Source: Duganella callida (GTDB taxonomy: Bacteria > Pseudomonadota > Gammaproteobacteria > Burkholderiales > Burkholderiaceae_D). Taken from it: DNA of 64,000 bases. The notes under the pieces were generated by a model. The model was given only the letters and a program-made list of their open reading frames with translations, did not search any database and was not told where the DNA came from. Position numbers and translations under genes: made by a program. Of the stretch, positions 61,750 through 64,000 are shown in pieces (the first letter of the stretch is position 1; the number at the start of each line of letters is the position of its first letter). The stretch covers positions 21,767 to 85,766 of the forward strand of contig NZ_SPVG01000264.1 in NCBI RefSeq assembly GCF_004614165.1, in the 5' to 3' direction.

Positions 61750-62966
61750 TGAGCGAGCCGCGCAAACCCATGCTGTCGGTCGGCGAAGCGCAGGCGCTGA
61801 TGCTGGGCGCCGTGCGTCCGGTGGCGGATGTGGAAGTCGTTCCGACCTTGCATGCCAACGGCCGCGTGCTGGCCGCGGCCCAGGTGTCGGACCTGAGCGT
61901 GCCCGGCGCCGACAACACGCAGATGGACGGCTACGCGGTGCGCGCGGCCGATTGCGTCGGCGGCGGCGCGGCGCTCAAGCTCTCGCAGCGCATCCCGGCC
62001 GGCCACGTGGGCCAGCCTTTGCAGCCGGGGACCGCCGCGCGCATCTTCACCGGCGCCATGATTCCGGACGGCGCCGATGCGGTGGTGATGCAGGAGCAGT
62101 GCGAACTGAATGGCGATGTGGTGACCATCAAACACGCGCCCAGGGTTGGCGAGTGGGTGCGCCGCGCCGGCGAGGACATCACCGCCGGCAGCGTGGTGCT
62201 GCCGGCCGGGACGCGCCTGCGCAGCCAGGAGCTGGGGCTGGCCGCGTCGGTCGGTCTGGCGCAGCTGCCGGTCAGGCGCAAGCTGCGCGTGGCGGTGTTC
62301 TTCACCGGCGACGAGCTGACCATGCCGGGCGAGCCGCTGGCGCCGGGGGCGATCTACAATTCCAACCGCTTTACGCTGCGCGCGCTGCTGGAGAATCTGG
62401 GCTGCGAGATCACCGATTTCGGCATCGTGCCGGATTCGCTGGAAGCCACCCGCTCGGTGCTGCGCGAGTCGGCGCGGGGACACGACCTGATCATCACCTC
62501 GGGCGGCGTCTCGGTCGGCGAGGAAGACCACATCAAGCCGGCGGTGGAGGCCGAAGGCCGGCTGAATATGTGGCAGATCGCGGTCAAGCCGGGCAAGCCG
62601 CTGGCATTCGGCGAGGTGCGGCAGGCGTTCTTCATCGGCCTGCCGGGCAATCCGGTGTCCAGCTTCGTGACGTTTTTGCTGTTCGTGCGGCCGTTCATCC
62701 TGCGCCTGCAGGGCGTCGAGGGCACGATCGCGCCGCGCGCCTTCACCATGCGCGCCGATTTCGACTGGCCCAAGGCCGACAAGCGCAATGAGTTCCTGCG
62801 CGCCCGTATCAACCAGCAGGGTGGGGTGGAACTGTTCCGCAATCAGAGTTCCGGCGTGCTGACGTCGACGGTCTGGGGCGATGGCGTGATCGACAATCCG
62901 CCCGGCCAGGCAATCGCGTCGGGCGATCTGGTTCGATTCATACCGTTTAGCGAGTTATTGTACTGA
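61749..62966 (+). CDS. moeA: Molybdopterin molybdenumtransferase
   Basis: A 405-residue MoeA that inserts molybdate into adenylylated molybdopterin. Landmarks are 'ADNTQMDGYAVRAAD', 'IFTGAMIPDGADAVVMQE', 'SGGVSVGEEDHIKP' and 'FIGLPGNPVSSFVTFL'. The ATG at 61749 overlaps the thrC stop, and the stop overlaps the moaD start, so the three are one transcript. thrC-moeA-moaD linkage is common in Burkholderiales. Confidence 0.94.
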   Translation: MSEPRKPMLSVGEAQALMLGAVRPVADVEVVPTLHANGRVLAAAQVSDLSVPGADNTQMDGYAVRAADCVGGGAALKLSQRIPAGHVGQPLQPGTAARIFTGAMIPDGADAVVMQEQCELNGDVVTIKHAPRVGEWVRRAGEDITAGSVVLPAGTRLRSQELGLAASVGLAQLPVRRKLRVAVFFTGDELTMPGEPLAPGAIYNSNRFTLRALLENLGCEITDFGIVPDSLEATRSVLRESARGHDLIITSGGVSVGEEDHIKPAVEAEGRLNMWQIAVKPGKPLAFGEVRQAFFIGLPGNPVSSFVTFLLFVRPFILRLQGVEGTIAPRAFTMRADFDWPKADKRNEFLRARINQQGGVELFRNQSSGVLTSTVWGDGVIDNPPGQAIASGDLVRFIPFSELLY

Positions 62967-63220
62967 TGGTTATTACCGTAAAATTCTTTGCCAGCGTGCG
63001 CGAGGCGGTGGGCAGCTCGTCGGAAACGATGGCGCTGCCGACCGGCGTGGCCACGGTGGGCGAACTGCGCGCGCATCTGGCGGCGCGCGGCGAATCCTGG
63101 CGGCAGGCGCTGGGCCATCCGGCCCTCCGGATGGCGTACCAGCAGGTGATGTGCAGCCCCGAGACGGCGCTGGCCGACGGCGCCGAGGTGGCGTTCTTCC
63201 CGCCGGTTACCGGCGGCTGA
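62966..63220 (+). CDS. moaD: Molybdopterin synthase sulfur carrier subunit
   Basis: An 84-residue ubiquitin-fold protein ending in the essential Gly-Gly (PPVTGG), which carries thiocarboxylate for dithiolene formation by MoaE. It starts one nt inside the moeA stop. moaE, usually next, is not present here. The last 14 nt overlap the convergent membrane-protein gene. Confidence 0.93.
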   Translation: MVITVKFFASVREAVGSSSETMALPTGVATVGELRAHLAARGESWRQALGHPALRMAYQQVMCSPETALADGAEVAFFPPVTGG

Positions 63221-63455
63221 TGTTGTCGTGTTTGCGGGCGGCGGCGAGGTCTTCGCACATGCCGCATGCCTTGGCGTGGCGATAGCGGCGCCATGAAGTA
63301 TAGGTAAAGATGCCGGCGGCGATCAGCGCCCAGGCGCCGGCGCTCAGATAATCTTCCTGTGTGGTCGATCCCTTGTACCATTCCACAGCGGCCAGCACCG
63401 CGAACAGCGGAACGGCGGCCAGCAGATAGCGTTTCAGCCAGAATATCGCGCCCAT
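63207..63455 (-). CDS. Small two-helix membrane protein
   Basis: An 82-residue protein with two probable membrane helices (about 6-22, 'LLAAVPLFAVLAAVEW', and 36-52, 'AGAWALIAAGIFTYTSW') and a basic tail with CGMC. ATG 63455 was chosen because GGGAG lies 8 nt upstream; a GTG at 63464 would add 3 residues. No known family recognised. The CxxC near the C-terminus could bind metal. Confidence 0.65.
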   Translation of the reverse strand: MGAIFWLKRYLLAAVPLFAVLAAVEWYKGSTTQEDYLSAGAWALIAAGIFTYTSWRRYRHAKACGMCEDLAAARKHDNISRR

Positions 63456-63495
63456 AGTCTTCACTCCCTGGTATTTTTAGTAATGGACCGAATGC

Positions 63496-64000
63496 ATGCA
63501 GTCTAGTTTGACACCTTTTCGCGTCGCCGTCATCGGCGGCGGCCCCGCCGGGCTGATGGCCGCGCAGACGCTGGCGCAGGGCGGGGCGCAGGTGGACCTG
63601 TATGACGCCATGCCGTCGGTGGGGCGCAAATTCCTGCTTGCCGGGCGCAGCGGGATGAATATCACGCACGCCGAGGCGTATGCCGATTTCGTCACGCGTT
63701 ACGGCGCCGGTGCCGCGCGGCTGAAGCCCATGCTCGACGCGTTCGGCCCGCGCGATGTGCGCGAGTTCGTGCATGGACTGGGACTGGAGACCTTTGTCGG
63801 CACCTCGGGCCGCGTGTTCCCGACCGATATGAAAGCGGCGCCGCTGCTGCGCGCCTGGCTGCACCGGCTGCGCGAGAGCGGGGTGCGCTTTCATCAGCGG
63901 CATCGCTGGCTGGGGTGGCGGGATGACGGGGCACTGCGCTTCGCGGTGTCTGGAGGCGCAGTGGCGCGCGACGGGCAGGGCGGCGGCAGCGCGATTGCGC
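63496..64000 (+). CDS. FAD-dependent oxidoreductase, BaiN/TIGR03862 type (N-terminal part)
   Basis: The first 168 residues of a flavoprotein cut by the window edge. The start 'VAVIGGGPAGLMAAQ' is the Rossmann GxGxxG FAD motif, followed by 'DAMPSVGRKFLLAGRSGMNI', typical of HI0933/BaiN-type proteins and the TIGR03862 subgroup. It is predicted to be cytoplasmic. No partner is visible. The remainder lies beyond 64000. Confidence 0.85.
   Translation, partial: MQSSLTPFRVAVIGGGPAGLMAAQTLAQGGAQVDLYDAMPSVGRKFLLAGRSGMNITHAEAYADFVTRYGAGAARLKPMLDAFGPRDVREFVHGLGLETFVGTSGRVFPTDMKAAPLLRAWLHRLRESGVRFHQRHRWLGWRDDGALRFAVSGGAVARDGQGGGSAIA

Overview
The window looks like a chromosomal segment of a high-GC betaproteobacterium, most likely Oxalobacteraceae (Duganella, Massilia or Janthinobacterium relatives). 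The reasons are protein-level: PEP-CTERM proteins, many TonB receptors, several GGDEF/EAL proteins, an SDR-type threonine dehydrogenase operon, and a thrC-moeA-moaD block. There is no rRNA or tRNA gene here, so the genus is inferred. I see no CRISPR array, prophage or plasmid backbone. The only mobile-type element is a REP-associated transposase gene at 26 kb.

Layout. 0-3.5 kb: the end of a branched-chain amino-acid binding protein, a TonB-dependent receptor with a Gly/Pro tail, and an AT-rich gene that looks like a stand-alone YwqJ-type deaminase domain. 3.5-8.4 kb: a peroxide/thiol-stress neighbourhood with Ohr, an NmrA-like reductase, LysR and GlxA-type regulators, an OsmC protein, an AhpD-like protein and a secreted cupin. 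8.5-14.3 kb: a tripartite RND efflux operon. 14.4-17.3 kb: a PilZ protein, a RecQ helicase that lacks its C-terminal region, and a phytase-like lipoprotein. 17.3-26 kb: a metal-acquisition region with three TonB receptors, two small His/Cys-rich exported proteins, flavohemoglobin and a Fur-box-like site. 26-27 kb: a RAYT gene inside 37-bp inverted repeats.

27-33.3 kb: a Crp/Fnr regulator behind a perfect 10-bp inverted repeat, a SulP transporter, catalase, a ClC channel and an OmpA-like lipoprotein. 33.4-38.8 kb: a LacI regulator followed 3 nt later by a UvrD-like helicase fused to DUF5710, then an Hsp70 (YegD type) and a DEDDh exonuclease. 38.9-45.3 kb: a Sel1-repeat protein and two c-di-GMP enzymes, one following a cupredoxin-like exported protein. 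45.3-50 kb: two secreted peptidases overlapping by 4 nt. 50-53 kb: an ammonium transporter with a clear sigma-54 promoter and NtrC-like site, then two tandem paralogous PEP-CTERM proteins.

53-57.3 kb: a threonine/serine catabolic operon (kbl, SDR-type tdh, sdaA) divergent from an XRE-cupin regulator. 57.3-63.2 kb: a GAF-GGDEF-EAL protein, then thrC-moeA-moaD. The window ends in a small membrane protein and the start of a BaiN/TIGR03862-type flavoprotein. Overall this is core and niche-adaptation chromosome. The strongest candidates for something under-described are the LacI/helicase-DUF5710 pair, the orphan deaminase-like gene, the inverted-repeat-bounded RAYT, the cupredoxin/c-di-GMP pair, and the paired small His/Cys protein plus TonB receptor modules.
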